64,000 nt of DNA from an uncultured Propionivibrio sp. (lineage in GTDB: Bacteria > Pseudomonadota > Gammaproteobacteria > Burkholderiales > Rhodocyclaceae), in NCBI RefSeq assembly GCF_963666255.1, contig NZ_OY762656.1:434001-498000 (forward strand). Reading direction: 5' to 3'. Of this stretch, positions 1-8,814 are shown piece by piece (the first letter of the stretch is position 1; each line of letters begins with the position of its first letter). Below the pieces are notes generated by a model. It was not told the DNA's origin. It did no database searches and worked only from the letters and a program-made list of their open reading frames with translations. A program made the position numbers and the translations under genes.

Positions 1-417
1 TCCCTGCAGGTTCGGCTGGCTGTCCAGCACGACCATGGCCGTCATCAACTTCGTGATCGAAGCGATCGGCGCGACCACATCGGCATTTTTCTGGAACAGG
101 GGATCGCCGACGCGTTGATCGAGCACCAGCGCCGACGCCGAATAGAGCGCCAATTTCTGCGCTTCGCGCCAGGTATCGGCAGACTGGAGCCCACGCGCCT
201 TGCCTGCCGCCAATTGCGCCGCGGCATGTCCCTTGCGCGCAACGACTGTGGATTGCTTGACGGGCTTGGCCGCCACCGTTTTCTGCGCGTGGCTCGTCGC
301 TTTCGGCGCGGCCGTTTTGGCCTTGCTCTTGTCAAGCGTCGCCGACGAGTTCGCTCCCGCCAGACCACTGGCCATTACTACGGCTAACACCGTCACCGCT
401 TTCAACAAGAAACGCAT
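1..417 (-). CDS. pbpG: D-alanyl-D-alanine endopeptidase (PBP7-like), partial
   Basis: This is the N-terminal 139 codons of a penicillin-binding-protein-type serine peptidase; the rest lies beyond the left window edge. The ATG at 415-417 opens a signal peptide (MRFLLKAV followed by a hydrophobic stretch to about residue 22), then a low-complexity Lys/Ala/Thr segment, then the SxxK catalytic motif S-I-T-K with Ser120 and Lys123 and the family-typical LMTAMVVLD that follows. Such enzymes cleave D-Ala-meso-DAP cross-links of peptidoglycan in the periplasm. A closely related D,D-carboxypeptidase is the main alternative, because the KTG and SxN motifs are outside the window. Confidence 0.8.
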   Translation of the reverse strand, partial: MRFLLKAVTVLAVVMASGLAGANSSATLDKSKAKTAAPKATSHAQKTVAAKPVKQSTVVARKGHAAAQLAAGKARGLQSADTWREAQKLALYSASALVLDQRVGDPLFQKNADVVAPIASITKLMTAMVVLDSQPNLQG

Positions 418-819
418 TTACCCAATTCTCCCAGCATAAGGCCCAAAAAACCGGACAGATTCTAAGCCATTTCACAACGCAACGGTCAAAACACATACAA
501 AACAACTAAATACAACGTCAATCCTCCAAATAACTTGAGAACAATATCGGCCCCTTGGCAAATCCCTTCTGGCAACAAGGTCGAATTCGGCAAAAGCATA
601 GGCGCGATCACAATCGATGTGATAGCATCTTTCCCGCCCCAACAGTGGCAACAAGAAACATGATGAAACACGCTTCGCAGCGCAGGTTCAGCCCATCCCT
701 CGAACTGGCCGGCGGCGTACTCTCGCCTCTCCCGGCACTCCCTACATTACAAGACGGGCAGGTTGACCTTGCGTCAATTATGGCTTTTCCAACTACCCAA
801 CAGAGAGAGAGTATTTGTC
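418..819. other. Intergenic region between pbpG and pckG
   Basis: This 402-bp divergent spacer holds no convincing gene. For pbpG (minus) a weak promoter candidate is a TTGACC-like -35 (484-489) with TAGAAT (459-464), but the 19-bp spacer is long. Towards pckG there are two inverted repeats: ATCACA-N5-TGTGAT at 607-623 and TTGAC-N5-GTCAA at 763-777, the latter 43 bp before the pckG ATG. Their role is unknown; they are candidate operators. The segment from about 480 to 560 is noticeably AT-richer than the flanking genes. Confidence 0.5.
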
Positions 820-2655
820 ATGAGTCAAACTGTATCGATCAATGCACCATCGTATGTCGCCCATGAAGGCCTGAAGCAATGGGTCGCCGAAATCGCCGCA
901 CTGACCACGCCGGAGCGTGTCGTGTGGGCCGATGGCTCCCAGGAAGAATATGACCGTCTGTGTCAGGAACTGGTCGATGCCGGCACGTTCGTCAAGCTGA
1001 AGAAGCGCAAGAATTCCTACCTCGCATTTTCCGATCCCTCCGACGTCGCCCGCGTCGAAGACCGCACCTACATCTGTTCCGAAAAGCAGGAAGACGCCGG
1101 CCCCACCAATAACTGGGAAGCCCCGGCCAAGATGCGCGACACCCTGAACGGCCTGTTCAAGGGTTGCATGAAGGGCCGGACGATGTACGTCATCCCCTTC
1201 TCGATGGGCCCACTCGGTTCGCCGATCGCACAAATCGGTATCGAAATCACCGACTCGGCCTATGTCGTCGTCAATATGCGCATCATGACGCGCATGGGCA
1301 AGGATGTTTTCCCGATCCTCGGCAAGGATGGCACCTATGTTCCCTGCGTGCACTCGATCGGCGCGCCGAAAGAGCCGGGCACCAAGGACCCGAAGTGGCC
1401 GTGCAACCCGACCACCAAGTACATCGTCCACTATCCGGAAACGCGCGAAATCTGGTCCTACGGCTCGGGTTACGGCGGCAACGCGCTGCTCGGCAAGAAG
1501 TGCCTGGCATTGCGCATCGCCTCGAGCATGGCGCGCGATGGCGGCTGGCTGGCCGAGCACATGCTGATCCTCGGCGTCGAGGCACCGACCGGTGAAAAGC
1601 ACTATGTCTGCGCCGCCTTCCCGTCAGCCTGCGGCAAAACCAACTTCGCCATGCTGGTCCCGCCGGCCGGGCTGAAGGGCTGGAAGATCACGACGATCGG
1701 CGACGACATCGCCTGGATCAAGCCGCGCAAGGACAAGGACGGCGTCACCCGCCTCTACGCGATCAATCCGGAAGCCGGTTTCTTCGGCGTGGCTCCGGGC
1801 ACGAACGAGAAGACCAACTTCAATGCGATGGCCTCGCTGGCCGAAAACACCATCTTCACCAACGTCGCGCTGACCGACGACGGCGACGTCTGGTGGGAAG
1901 GCATGGGCCCGGCGCCCGCCCACGCGATCGACTGGCAGGGTAACGACTGGACGCCGGAAATCGCCAAGGAAAAGGGCACCAAGGCTGCGCATCCGAACTC
2001 GCGCTTCACATCCCCCGCCTCGCAATGCCCGTGCATCGACAAGGACTGGTCGAACGGCGACGGCGTGCCGATTTCGGCTTTCCTGTTCGGCGGCCGCCGC
2101 GCCTCGACGGTGCCGCTGGTCTGCCAGGCCACCGACTGGGAACACGGTGTCTACACCGCTGCCACGCTCGGCTCGGAAACGACGGCTGCTGCATTCGGCG
2201 CGCAAGGCGTCGTGCGTCGCGATCCGTTCGCCATGCTGCCGTTCTGCGGCTACCACATGGCCGACTACTACAACCACTGGCTGAAGATGGGCTCGGCAGC
2301 AACCAAGCAAGTGCCGATCTTCATGGTCAACTGGTTCCGCACCGACGAGAAGGGCGGCTTCGCCTGGCCTGGCTTTGGTGATAACGCCCGCGTGCTGAAG
2401 TGGATCATCGACCGTTGCGAAGGCCGCGTCGGCGGCGTCGACACCGCGATCGGCATCATGCCGAAGTACGACGATATCGACTGGACTGGTGCCGATTTCA
2501 GCAAGGGACAGTTCGACAACGTCACCAAGCTCGACAAGGACGTCTGGCTTGGCGAACTCGCCGGCGTCAAGGAGTGGTTCGAGAAGATGGGCAGCAAGCT
2601 GCCGTCCAAGCTCGCTGCCATTCGTGACGAACTCGAGGCCAAGTTCAAGGCCTGA
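820..2655 (+). CDS. pckG: Phosphoenolpyruvate carboxykinase (GTP)
   Basis: The 611-residue protein has the length of GTP-type PEPCK. It interconverts oxaloacetate plus GTP and phosphoenolpyruvate plus GDP plus CO2 in the cytosol, the first committed step of gluconeogenesis or an anaplerotic step in reverse. The GTP-family kinase-1 loop FPSACGKTN carries the reactive cysteine at residue 271 and the P-loop lysine at 273, followed by the kinase-2 motif GDDIAWI. The ATG at 820 was chosen because an AGAGAGAG ribosome-binding site ends 9 bases before it; a longer reading frame upstream begins with TTG and lacks a site. The gene stands alone and ends in a strong terminator. Confidence 0.97.
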   Translation: MSQTVSINAPSYVAHEGLKQWVAEIAALTTPERVVWADGSQEEYDRLCQELVDAGTFVKLKKRKNSYLAFSDPSDVARVEDRTYICSEKQEDAGPTNNWEAPAKMRDTLNGLFKGCMKGRTMYVIPFSMGPLGSPIAQIGIEITDSAYVVVNMRIMTRMGKDVFPILGKDGTYVPCVHSIGAPKEPGTKDPKWPCNPTTKYIVHYPETREIWSYGSGYGGNALLGKKCLALRIASSMARDGGWLAEHMLILGVEAPTGEKHYVCAAFPSACGKTNFAMLVPPAGLKGWKITTIGDDIAWIKPRKDKDGVTRLYAINPEAGFFGVAPGTNEKTNFNAMASLAENTIFTNVALTDDGDVWWEGMGPAPAHAIDWQGNDWTPEIAKEKGTKAAHPNSRFTSPASQCPCIDKDWSNGDGVPISAFLFGGRRASTVPLVCQATDWEHGVYTAATLGSETTAAAFGAQGVVRRDPFAMLPFCGYHMADYYNHWLKMGSAATKQVPIFMVNWFRTDEKGGFAWPGFGDNARVLKWIIDRCEGRVGGVDTAIGIMPKYDDIDWTGADFSKGQFDNVTKLDKDVWLGELAGVKEWFEKMGSKLPSKLAAIRDELEAKFKA

Positions 2656-2676
2656 TCGGGCACACCGCACGGCACC

Positions 2677-2703
2677 AAAGGCCGCCTCCGGGCGGCCTTT
2701 TTT
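2677..2703 (+). terminator. Rho-independent terminator of pckG
   Basis: A perfect 10-bp stem AAAGGCCGCC / GGCGGCCTTT (2677-2686 with 2691-2700) with a TCCG loop runs straight into a T tract, 21 bases after the pckG stop codon. Confidence 0.9.
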
Positions 2704-2762
2704 CCTCGCACCAGCCCGTGCGTAGCCCTCCCCCCGTTTTCCCGCAGAGGATCAATTCAACC

Positions 2763-3926
2763 ATGCCCCCCCTTCCTGCAAGCCGTCTCGCCAACATCGA
2801 ACCGTTTCATGTCATGGAGTTGCTGACTCGCGCCAAAGCACTGGAGGCCACCGGACGCGACATCATCCACATGGAAATCGGCGAGCCGGATTTCCCGACA
2901 CCGGCGCCCATCATTGCGGCGGCACAAGCACGCCTCGCCTGCGGCGACATTTTCTACACGCCCGCGCTGGGCCTGCCGGCATTGCGCGAAGCGATCGCCG
3001 ACCATTACCGCACGCGTTATGGCGTCAGCATTAGCCCCAACCGCATCGCTGTCACCGCCGGCGCCTCGGGCGCGCTCCTGCTTGCGCTCGCGTGCATGGT
3101 CTCGCCCGGAAGCGAATGGTTGCTCACAGACCCTGGCTATCCCTGTAACGCCAACTTCGTCCGCGCTTTTGAAGGACGCCCGGTCGGCATTCAGGTTCGC
3201 CCCGAGAACCGCTTCCAGCCGACACCGGATGAGATTGAACACCACTGGAACGAGCGTACAGGGGGAGCTCTGTTCGCCTCGCCGGCAAACCCGACCGGAA
3301 CGCTGATCGACGAAACAGTGCTCCGCGACATCGCCCGACGGGTCACCGACAAAGGTGGCACATTGATCGTCGACGAGATCTATCAGGGACTCACCTACGA
3401 GGAAGACGCCCGCAGTGCGCTCTCCATCAGCGATGACATTTTCATCGTTCAAAGCTTCTCGAAGTATTTCAACATGACCGGCTGGCGCCTCGGTTGGCTG
3501 GTCGTACCAGAACGCCACACCCGCGATATCGAAAAGCTGGCGCAAAACCTCTTCATCGCCGCGTCCACCGTCGCTCAGTACGGGGCGCTGGCAGCCTTCC
3601 AGCCCGAGACAATCGATATCCTCGAACAACGACGGGCGGAGTTCAAACGACGCCGGGATTATCTCGTTCCGGCACTGGAGTCATTGGGGTTTCATCTACC
3701 GGCAAAACCCGAAGGCGCATTCTATGCGTATGCAGACTGCAGCACCCTGACCCCGGACAGCCATCAGTTTGCGCTGTCGCTGCTTGAGCGAGCTGGCGTT
3801 GCTGTCACACCCGGCCTTGACTTCGGCGTCGCAGCACCTCGTTCGCATATCCGCTTCGCTTACACAACCGGCATTGAGCGGCTACAAGAAGCAATCGACA
3901 GAATCGGAACGTTTCTCGCCAAATAA
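2763..3926 (+). CDS. Pyridoxal-phosphate-dependent aminotransferase, class I/II
   Basis: The 387-residue protein is a fold-type I aminotransferase of the AspC/AlaA-like family. It opens with the family signature 'IEPFHVMELL..A' and MEIGEPDFPTP, and carries the ANPTGT motif near residue 178, the aspartate-containing VDEIYQG, and the PLP Schiff-base lysine at about residue 234 in SFSKYFNMTGWR. The conserved Arg of the substrate carboxylate clamp is in HIRFAYTTG near the C-terminus. The ATG at 2763 follows an AGAGGA site; an upstream in-frame start at 2718 would add an unmatched leader. Substrate cannot be told from sequence; aspartate, alanine or another amino acid are all possible. It is a single gene closed by a hairpin shared with the convergent neighbour. 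Confidence 0.9.
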   Translation: MPPLPASRLANIEPFHVMELLTRAKALEATGRDIIHMEIGEPDFPTPAPIIAAAQARLACGDIFYTPALGLPALREAIADHYRTRYGVSISPNRIAVTAGASGALLLALACMVSPGSEWLLTDPGYPCNANFVRAFEGRPVGIQVRPENRFQPTPDEIEHHWNERTGGALFASPANPTGTLIDETVLRDIARRVTDKGGTLIVDEIYQGLTYEEDARSALSISDDIFIVQSFSKYFNMTGWRLGWLVVPERHTRDIEKLAQNLFIAASTVAQYGALAAFQPETIDILEQRRAEFKRRRDYLVPALESLGFHLPAKPEGAFYAYADCSTLTPDSHQFALSLLERAGVAVTPGLDFGVAAPRSHIRFAYTTGIERLQEAIDRIGTFLAK

Positions 3927-3927
3927 C

Positions 3928-3963
3928 AAGGGGCTCGACCAAAGCCGGGCCCCTTGCGCTTTT
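3928..3963 (+). terminator. Terminator after the aminotransferase gene
   Basis: The stem AAGGGGC / GCCCCTT (3928-3934 with 3949-3955) is followed by GCGCTTTT. It sits between two convergent genes and could serve both directions, although the T tract is short. Confidence 0.6.
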
Positions 3964-3998
3964 GAAAGGAGACAGGCCACCACCTGCCTCCCGGGAGA

Positions 3999-4784
3999 TT
4001 ACTTCGGACGCGATCCTGTCGGGAACGGCCAAGCCCCGGTCGGATTCAGCGCCGACTTGATTCCCGGCGTCGCCGCCGTCGAGGGCTGAGCCGAAGCCGG
4101 TGCTGCCGCAGGCGCAGGCGCAGGCGCGGCAGCCTTCTTGACCACGGCTTTCTTCACCGCGGGTTTCGCTGCAGGCTTGGCGGCTTCCTTCTTGACCGCA
4201 ACTTTTTTCGCAGCTGGTTTAGCGGCTGGCTTGGCCTCGACCTTCTTGGCAACCGCCTTCTTCACCGCTGGCTTGGCCGCGGGCTTAGCTGCCGGCTTGG
4301 CAACGGCCTTCTTCGCGACAACCTTCTTGGCGACAGCCTTCTTCACAGCCGGTTTGGCAGCAGGCTTTGCCGCAGCCTTCTTGGCAACAACCTTCTTCAC
4401 TGCGGGCTTGGCAGCAGGCTTGGCCACAGCCTTCTTGGCAACCGCTTTCTTGGCGACAGCCTTCTTCACTGCGGGCTTGGCGACAGCCTTCTTCGCCGCG
4501 GCCTTCTTCACCGCCGGTTTCGCAGCAGGCTTGGCAACGGCCTTCTTCGCCACCGCCTTCTTCACCACCGCCTTCTTCGCCACCACTTTCTTTGCCACGA
4601 CTTTCTTCGCCGCCGGCTTCGCAGCGGGCTTGGCGACAGCCTTCTTCGCCACGGCCTTCTTCACTGCCGGCTTCGCCGCCTTGACAGCGGCTTTTTTCGC
4701 CACAGGCTTGGCGGCGGCTTTCACTGCAGTTTTCTTGGCAGCAGGCTTCGCAGCCGCCGCCGGTTTCTTAGCACTTGTTGCCAT
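3999..4784 (-). CDS. Lysine/alanine-rich histone H1-like (AlgP-type) protein
   Basis: The 261-residue protein is almost entirely made of Lys-, Ala-, Val- and Pro-rich repeats of the type AVAKKAVAKPAAKPA, very basic and predicted disordered, like the C-terminal tails of eukaryotic H1, Pseudomonas AlgP and betaproteobacterial histone-like proteins. By analogy it binds DNA non-specifically or helps condense the nucleoid; no catalytic domain is visible. The last 25 residues differ, ending in an NPTGAWPFP segment that may be a conserved tail. A consensus AGGAGG lies 6-7 bases before the ATG at 4784. The repeats make the gene prone to length change by slippage. The opposite strand is also open but encodes only a compositional shadow. 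Confidence 0.85.
   Translation of the reverse strand: MATSAKKPAAAAKPAAKKTAVKAAAKPVAKKAAVKAAKPAVKKAVAKKAVAKPAAKPAAKKVVAKKVVAKKAVVKKAVAKKAVAKPAAKPAVKKAAAKKAVAKPAVKKAVAKKAVAKKAVAKPAAKPAVKKVVAKKAAAKPAAKPAVKKAVAKKVVAKKAVAKPAAKPAAKPAVKKAVAKKVEAKPAAKPAAKKVAVKKEAAKPAAKPAVKKAVVKKAAAPAPAPAAAPASAQPSTAATPGIKSALNPTGAWPFPTGSRPK
4130..4765. repeat. Degenerate tandem repeats encoding KKAVAKPAAKP units
   Basis: Imperfect tandem copies of short units (for example GCCTTCTTGGC and GCAGGCTTGGC on the plus strand) fill the coding region of the histone-like protein. Units vary in length and third bases, so they are diverged rather than recently expanded. Confidence 0.8.
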
Positions 4785-5265
4785 CTCAACCTCCTTCTAG
4801 GAAAAAACCGATTAACCACTCGAGGAAAACGACTGCGACCGGCCCACACTCATTGCGGACCTTTCAACAAGCGCATCTCCGACGCGCACATTGAATTCTC
4901 GACAAAAACCCAGCAACCGCCCAACCAGCAGAATGCGTGACGCCATGCAAATAGCATCATAGAAAATCCGGAAACACTCCGAACCGGAGAGCCTGGAAAA
5001 ACGGGGAGCAAAAGATGAGAGAAACGGAGAGCAGGCAACACCGGACGACCCCGGTAAGCACATCATGACAAATAGATTTTCGTGACGCAGTAATCCGTTC
5101 AAATCTATCAAGGCCCACTAACGGAAACCGGCGCAACCAGCACGCATCCGGAATCCAATCATTGAAGCTGGCACAAATCTTTGCAACACATTGGCTACTA
5201 GATATTGTGCCTCTCTCGTCAATCGAGACTAATTGTAGTTTCCGAAAACACTTGACGCAAGAATT
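4785..5265. other. Intergenic region upstream of the histone-like gene
   Basis: About 480 bp lie between the divergently placed histone-like gene and the 3' end of ampD. Short reading frames here lack ribosome-binding sites, recognisable motifs and the strong third-position GC bias of real genes, so I call none. The half nearest ampD is AT-rich. I see no clear sigma-70 promoter for the histone-like gene. Confidence 0.45.
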
Positions 5266-5286
5266 ATTTTATGCCCTGCATAAAAT
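5266..5286. repeat. AT-rich perfect inverted repeat next to the ampD stop
   Basis: The two 9-base arms ATTTTATGC and GCATAAAAT (5266-5274 and 5278-5286) are separated by 3 bases and directly adjoin the ampD stop codon. There is no downstream U tract in the ampD direction, so it is at best a weak terminator; it could also be an operator. Confidence 0.6.
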
Positions 5287-5853
5287 TCACGTTGCGCGAT
5301 TGCGTTCTGCCACAAGTGCCGCCGGCAAACGCCCCCAATCGAAGTGAGTACCAGGGTCAGTCTTGCGCCCGGGAGAGATGTCGGCATGCCCGGCTATGGC
5401 GGCAATGGGATACCGATGACGCAGGCACTCGACCAGACTGGACAAGCAAAGATATTGAGCCTCTTCGAAGACATCATCATCAGAGCCTTCGAGCTCGATG
5501 CCGATGGAGAAGTCGTTGCAACGGGACCTCCCTTGCCACTCTGAGACACCCGCGTGCCAGGCGCGATCACTGCAGGAGACGAACTGCACCAGTCCGCCGT
5601 CACGTCGAATAAAGAAATGCGCGGAAACGCGTACCCCCTTGAGCCCAAGGAAATAGGGATGCTCGGAGACCTCGAGCGAGTTGAGGAAGAGCCGCTCGAC
5701 ACAATCCCCCGAGAACACACCGGGCGGCAAGCTAATGGCATGAACGACAACCAGAGACACCGCCGCATCGTCGGGACGCTTATCGAAATTGGGTGACGGA
5801 ACACGCCTAACCCCCTCCACCCATCCGTCAGGATCGATCGTCACATCAACCAT
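5287..5853 (-). CDS. ampD: 1,6-anhydro-N-acetylmuramyl-L-alanine amidase AmpD
   Basis: The 188-residue protein has the normal length of the cytosolic zinc amidase that removes the stem peptide from 1,6-anhydro-MurNAc during peptidoglycan recycling. By analogy with E. coli AmpD the zinc ligands are His38 (VVVHAISLPPG), His156 (GHADISPG) and Asp166 (RKTDPG), with Glu120 and Lys164 as catalytic residues. There is no signal peptide, as expected for AmpD rather than periplasmic AmiD. Its start overlaps the end of pilR by 8 bases, so it is the last gene of the pilS-pilR-ampD unit. Confidence 0.95.
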   Translation of the reverse strand: MVDVTIDPDGWVEGVRRVPSPNFDKRPDDAAVSLVVVHAISLPPGVFSGDCVERLFLNSLEVSEHPYFLGLKGVRVSAHFFIRRDGGLVQFVSCSDRAWHAGVSEWQGRSRCNDFSIGIELEGSDDDVFEEAQYLCLSSLVECLRHRYPIAAIAGHADISPGRKTDPGTHFDWGRLPAALVAERNRAT

Positions 5854-7213
5854 GATCGATCCCCAGGCGCTCGATGCGATAGCGCAATGAGCGGAACGTC
5901 ACGCCAAGCAGACGAGCCGCTGCCGTGCGATTGAAGCCTGTTTTTGCCAACGCATCCAGAATGAGTTGGCGCTCGAGTCGCTCAAGACTCTCGTCAAGCC
6001 CCCGCGAATCGCCCTCAACGGCGACATCCAAATCACCGATGGCCGACAATTGCAGGTCTCCAACAGCAACGCTCTCGCCACTGCAAAGCGCCACCGCGCG
6101 CTCCAGAATATTCTCGAGCTCACGCACATTCCCGGGGTACGAATATGCCGCGAGTGCATCCCGGGCCGCAGGAGTCAATTCCGGGATATTCGCGCCGCAA
6201 AGACGTCGCATGATGGTATCGATCAATTGGGATATGTCTTCGGGACGTTCCCTCAAGGTTGGCATTTTGAGTTCGATGACGTTCAGGCGATAGTAAAGAT
6301 CGCGCCTGAACAAGCCCGCATCAACACGTTCCTGAAGCTTGTGATGCGTCGCCGAAATGATCCTGACATCGACAGGCTCCTCGGTAGCGCTGCCGACCTT
6401 GCGCACCTTCTTTTCCTGAATCGCACGCAACAGTTTCACCTGCATCGACAGCGGCAAATCCGCAACCTCATCAAGAAAAAGCGTTCCACCAACTGCCGCC
6501 TGGAAAAACCCGTCACGATCTGCATCCGCTCCGGTAAAAGCGCCCTTGCGGTAACCGAAGAATTCGCTTTCCATCAGATTCTCGGGAATCGCACCGCAAT
6601 TCACGGGCACGAACGGCCCCGTCCGCCGTGCGCTTTGCGCATGAATCAAGCGCGCCGCCAACTCCTTGCCCGTACCGGACTCACCGGACACATAAACAGG
6701 CGCCTGGCTTCGCGCCAACTTGACGATCATTTCCCGCACAGCGGTGACGGCGGGAGAATCACCGATGAACTGTCGAGCGGCCTCGCTCTCCTCCAACGCA
6801 CCCCGCGCGCCGCCACCGTTGGGCAGATTCAGTGCGGACTTGATCAGGGCTCGCAATGACTCGAGCGTCACAGGTTTTGAAAGATAGTCGAAGGCCCCGG
6901 CTTTCAACGCGGCAACGGCGTTGTCGGCACTGCCGAAAGCCGTAATCACCGCCACCGGTGTCTGCCCATAGTCGTTTCCGATCAGCCGGACGATTTCAAG
7001 CCCGTCACCATCGGGCAGACGCATATCGGTCAGGCACAGCCCATAGCGCCCCCGTTCAAGACACTTTCTCGCCTCAGCGACCGAGCCCACGCAATCAGCC
7101 GCCAAGCCCATGCGCACGAGCGTCAGATCTAGAAGCTCCCGGATATCCGCCTCGTCGTCGACCACCAGCACGCGAATGGACTCGTCACGCGCTCGCCGCT
7201 CCTGCTTGCTCAT
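5846..7213 (-). CDS. pilR: Sigma-54-dependent response regulator, PilR-like
   Basis: This NtrC-family activator has a receiver domain (about residues 12-125, phospho-acceptor Asp63 in LTDMRLPDGDG), a central AAA+ sigma-54 interaction domain with Walker A GESGTGKE and the diagnostic GAFTGA loop, and a C-terminal Fis-type helix-turn-helix (about 415-455). In pseudomonads PilR activates pilA from a sigma-54 promoter. The ATG at 7213 overlaps the pilS stop as ATGA, which suggests translational coupling; a GTG at 7219 would add two residues. The cognate kinase gene pilS is immediately upstream. No pilin gene is in the window, so pili as the target are inferred from the family. Confidence 0.9.
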   Translation of the reverse strand: MSKQERRARDESIRVLVVDDEADIRELLDLTLVRMGLAADCVGSVAEARKCLERGRYGLCLTDMRLPDGDGLEIVRLIGNDYGQTPVAVITAFGSADNAVAALKAGAFDYLSKPVTLESLRALIKSALNLPNGGGARGALEESEAARQFIGDSPAVTAVREMIVKLARSQAPVYVSGESGTGKELAARLIHAQSARRTGPFVPVNCGAIPENLMESEFFGYRKGAFTGADADRDGFFQAAVGGTLFLDEVADLPLSMQVKLLRAIQEKKVRKVGSATEEPVDVRIISATHHKLQERVDAGLFRRDLYYRLNVIELKMPTLRERPEDISQLIDTIMRRLCGANIPELTPAARDALAAYSYPGNVRELENILERAVALCSGESVAVGDLQLSAIGDLDVAVEGDSRGLDESLERLERQLILDALAKTGFNRTAAARLLGVTFRSLRYRIERLGIDHG

Positions 7214-8814
7214 CGACACTCACGCCCCCTTCCAGAAATACAAAAATCTGCGCCTGCCGCGCTGTCGAGCAACACCAGTCGCGCACCGTTCGCCTCGCAT
7301 AATTCACGCGCAATATACAAACCGAGACCAGTCCCACGACTATGCGTCGTGAAGAAGGGCTCAAAAATCTGTTCCCGACAATCGACGGCGACACCTTCCC
7401 CGTCATCGATGACATGAATATCGACCCAACCCGAAGATCGTCCATCCTCAACACGCAGCACGATACTACCGGCATTTTTCCGCGAATGACGCAAGGCATT
7501 CCCCAACAAGTTCCAGAGCACCTGATGCAGATGGGAGCGGTCGAAGAAAAGGCTCGCATAACCGGATATTTCGCAGCGCACGATGCTCGCTTCGAGCTCT
7601 TCCTTGAAGGCATACTCCTCAAGAAAGTGCGGCAACATCTGGCGCAGGTCCACCTGTTCGCGATGGGCGCTGTCACGCTGCCCGATCGACAGAACATCAT
7701 TGACGATACGCTCGACCCGTTGCGCATTGTCGATGATGATGCGCAACAACCGCGCCTCCAATCCTTCTACCGGGGTCTCGCACAACAATTCGCCGGCATG
7801 ATGAATCGCCGACAGCGGATTCCTGATTTCATGCGCAATACTCGCCGTCAATCGCCCGAGGGCCGCCAACTTGAGTTGTCTCGCCTGTTCCTGCAAGCGC
7901 TCCATATCCTCAAGCAGCACCAACACATCATGTTCGCTGCTCTCGGTGGCGATGAAACGTACGCGCAATTGCTTGCCGCTCGCTGGCGCCCGCACCAGAA
8001 TCGGCATTTCATCGGGCTGGTCGCACCACATCACGAAACGACGCGACAACTCCACCGAGCAGTCGGAAAGCATAATATCGCCGCCCTCGCGCAAACCGAG
8101 CAGTTCCTCGGAGCGCGGGTTATGCTGGCGGACGGCCCCGGCACGACTGAGGACCAGAATGCCGTCCTGCATTTCGGCGATAACACGCTGACTCACCAGC
8201 ATCTGATTGTGCAAATCGACGCCTCGCCGAAAGGCCAGCGCCTCGTTGGCGATGACACGCCGCGCCAGCAACCGCGCCGAGATGGCCACCCCGAAGAAGC
8301 CCGCACAAAACAGGCCCGCCTGGAAAAACTCGTTCAGCTCGACATTTCCGTGCGTCGCACGATACGACTGTTCAAGCAGCACCGACACGGTCGCGATTGC
8401 CGCATAGAAAAGTACAAGCCGTCCCTGTCCGACGAGACCGACGCCCCCTAGCATCACCAGCAGCATGACGCCATATCCGCTTCGCAATCCGCCGCCGAAG
8501 TGCATGAAGAGCGTCAGGGTCACGACGTCGACCAGCACACACATACTCAATTGCTGATTGAAGTGACGCGACAGGAAATGCACGACACTCAACGCCCCTA
8601 AGGCTGCAACCAGATAAAAACTTGCGACGACAAGATTGAAATTGCCAAGGCCAAACGACGTCGACACCGGCGGATTGAAAAGAGAGGACACCACCAGCAG
8701 GCTGGCGAGGCAGGCGCGGTAATAGTTGAAATAGCGCAGCGACGTCCAATGCGCCGCTGAAAGCCGCGCCCCCGGCTCCTCAGGACCGATTGCCATCATT
8801 CCCGGCATCCGCAT
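7210..8814 (-). CDS. pilS: Sensor histidine kinase, PilS-like
   Basis: About 534 residues. The N-terminal part holds some six hydrophobic membrane segments (about residues 25-190) with almost no periplasmic domain, as in PilS. A PAS domain (about 205-300), a HisKA domain with phospho-acceptor His328 in SIAHEIRNPLSAIHHAG, and an HATPase domain with the GTGLGLYIARE box follow. It would phosphorylate PilR, encoded next with an ATGA overlap. The start is uncertain: ATG 8814 overlaps the upstream gene by 35 bases; ATGs at 8808, 8799 and 8796 are alternatives and none has a strong ribosome-binding site. Confidence 0.88.
   Translation of the reverse strand: MRMPGMMAIGPEEPGARLSAAHWTSLRYFNYYRACLASLLVVSSLFNPPVSTSFGLGNFNLVVASFYLVAALGALSVVHFLSRHFNQQLSMCVLVDVVTLTLFMHFGGGLRSGYGVMLLVMLGGVGLVGQGRLVLFYAAIATVSVLLEQSYRATHGNVELNEFFQAGLFCAGFFGVAISARLLARRVIANEALAFRRGVDLHNQMLVSQRVIAEMQDGILVLSRAGAVRQHNPRSEELLGLREGGDIMLSDCSVELSRRFVMWCDQPDEMPILVRAPASGKQLRVRFIATESSEHDVLVLLEDMERLQEQARQLKLAALGRLTASIAHEIRNPLSAIHHAGELLCETPVEGLEARLLRIIIDNAQRVERIVNDVLSIGQRDSAHREQVDLRQMLPHFLEEYAFKEELEASIVRCEISGYASLFFDRSHLHQVLWNLLGNALRHSRKNAGSIVLRVEDGRSSGWVDIHVIDDGEGVAVDCREQIFEPFFTTHSRGTGLGLYIARELCEANGARLVLLDSAAGADFCISGRGRECR

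Noticed and set aside
4138-4800. 220-codon Ala/Phe-rich hydrophobic frame on the plus strand
   Set aside because: It is the complement of the Lys/Ala repeats (CTT for Lys reads as Phe-rich sequence) and extends over the neighbour's ribosome-binding site.
4812-5111. 99-codon frame on the minus strand upstream of the histone-like gene
   Set aside because: No ribosome-binding site, no domain and no GC third-position bias; treated as chance.
5168-5185. Sigma-54-like sequence CTGGCAC...TTTGCA near the pilSR-ampD unit
   Set aside because: The distance between the GG and GC elements is one base too long, and it points at the 3' end of ampD with no gene to drive.
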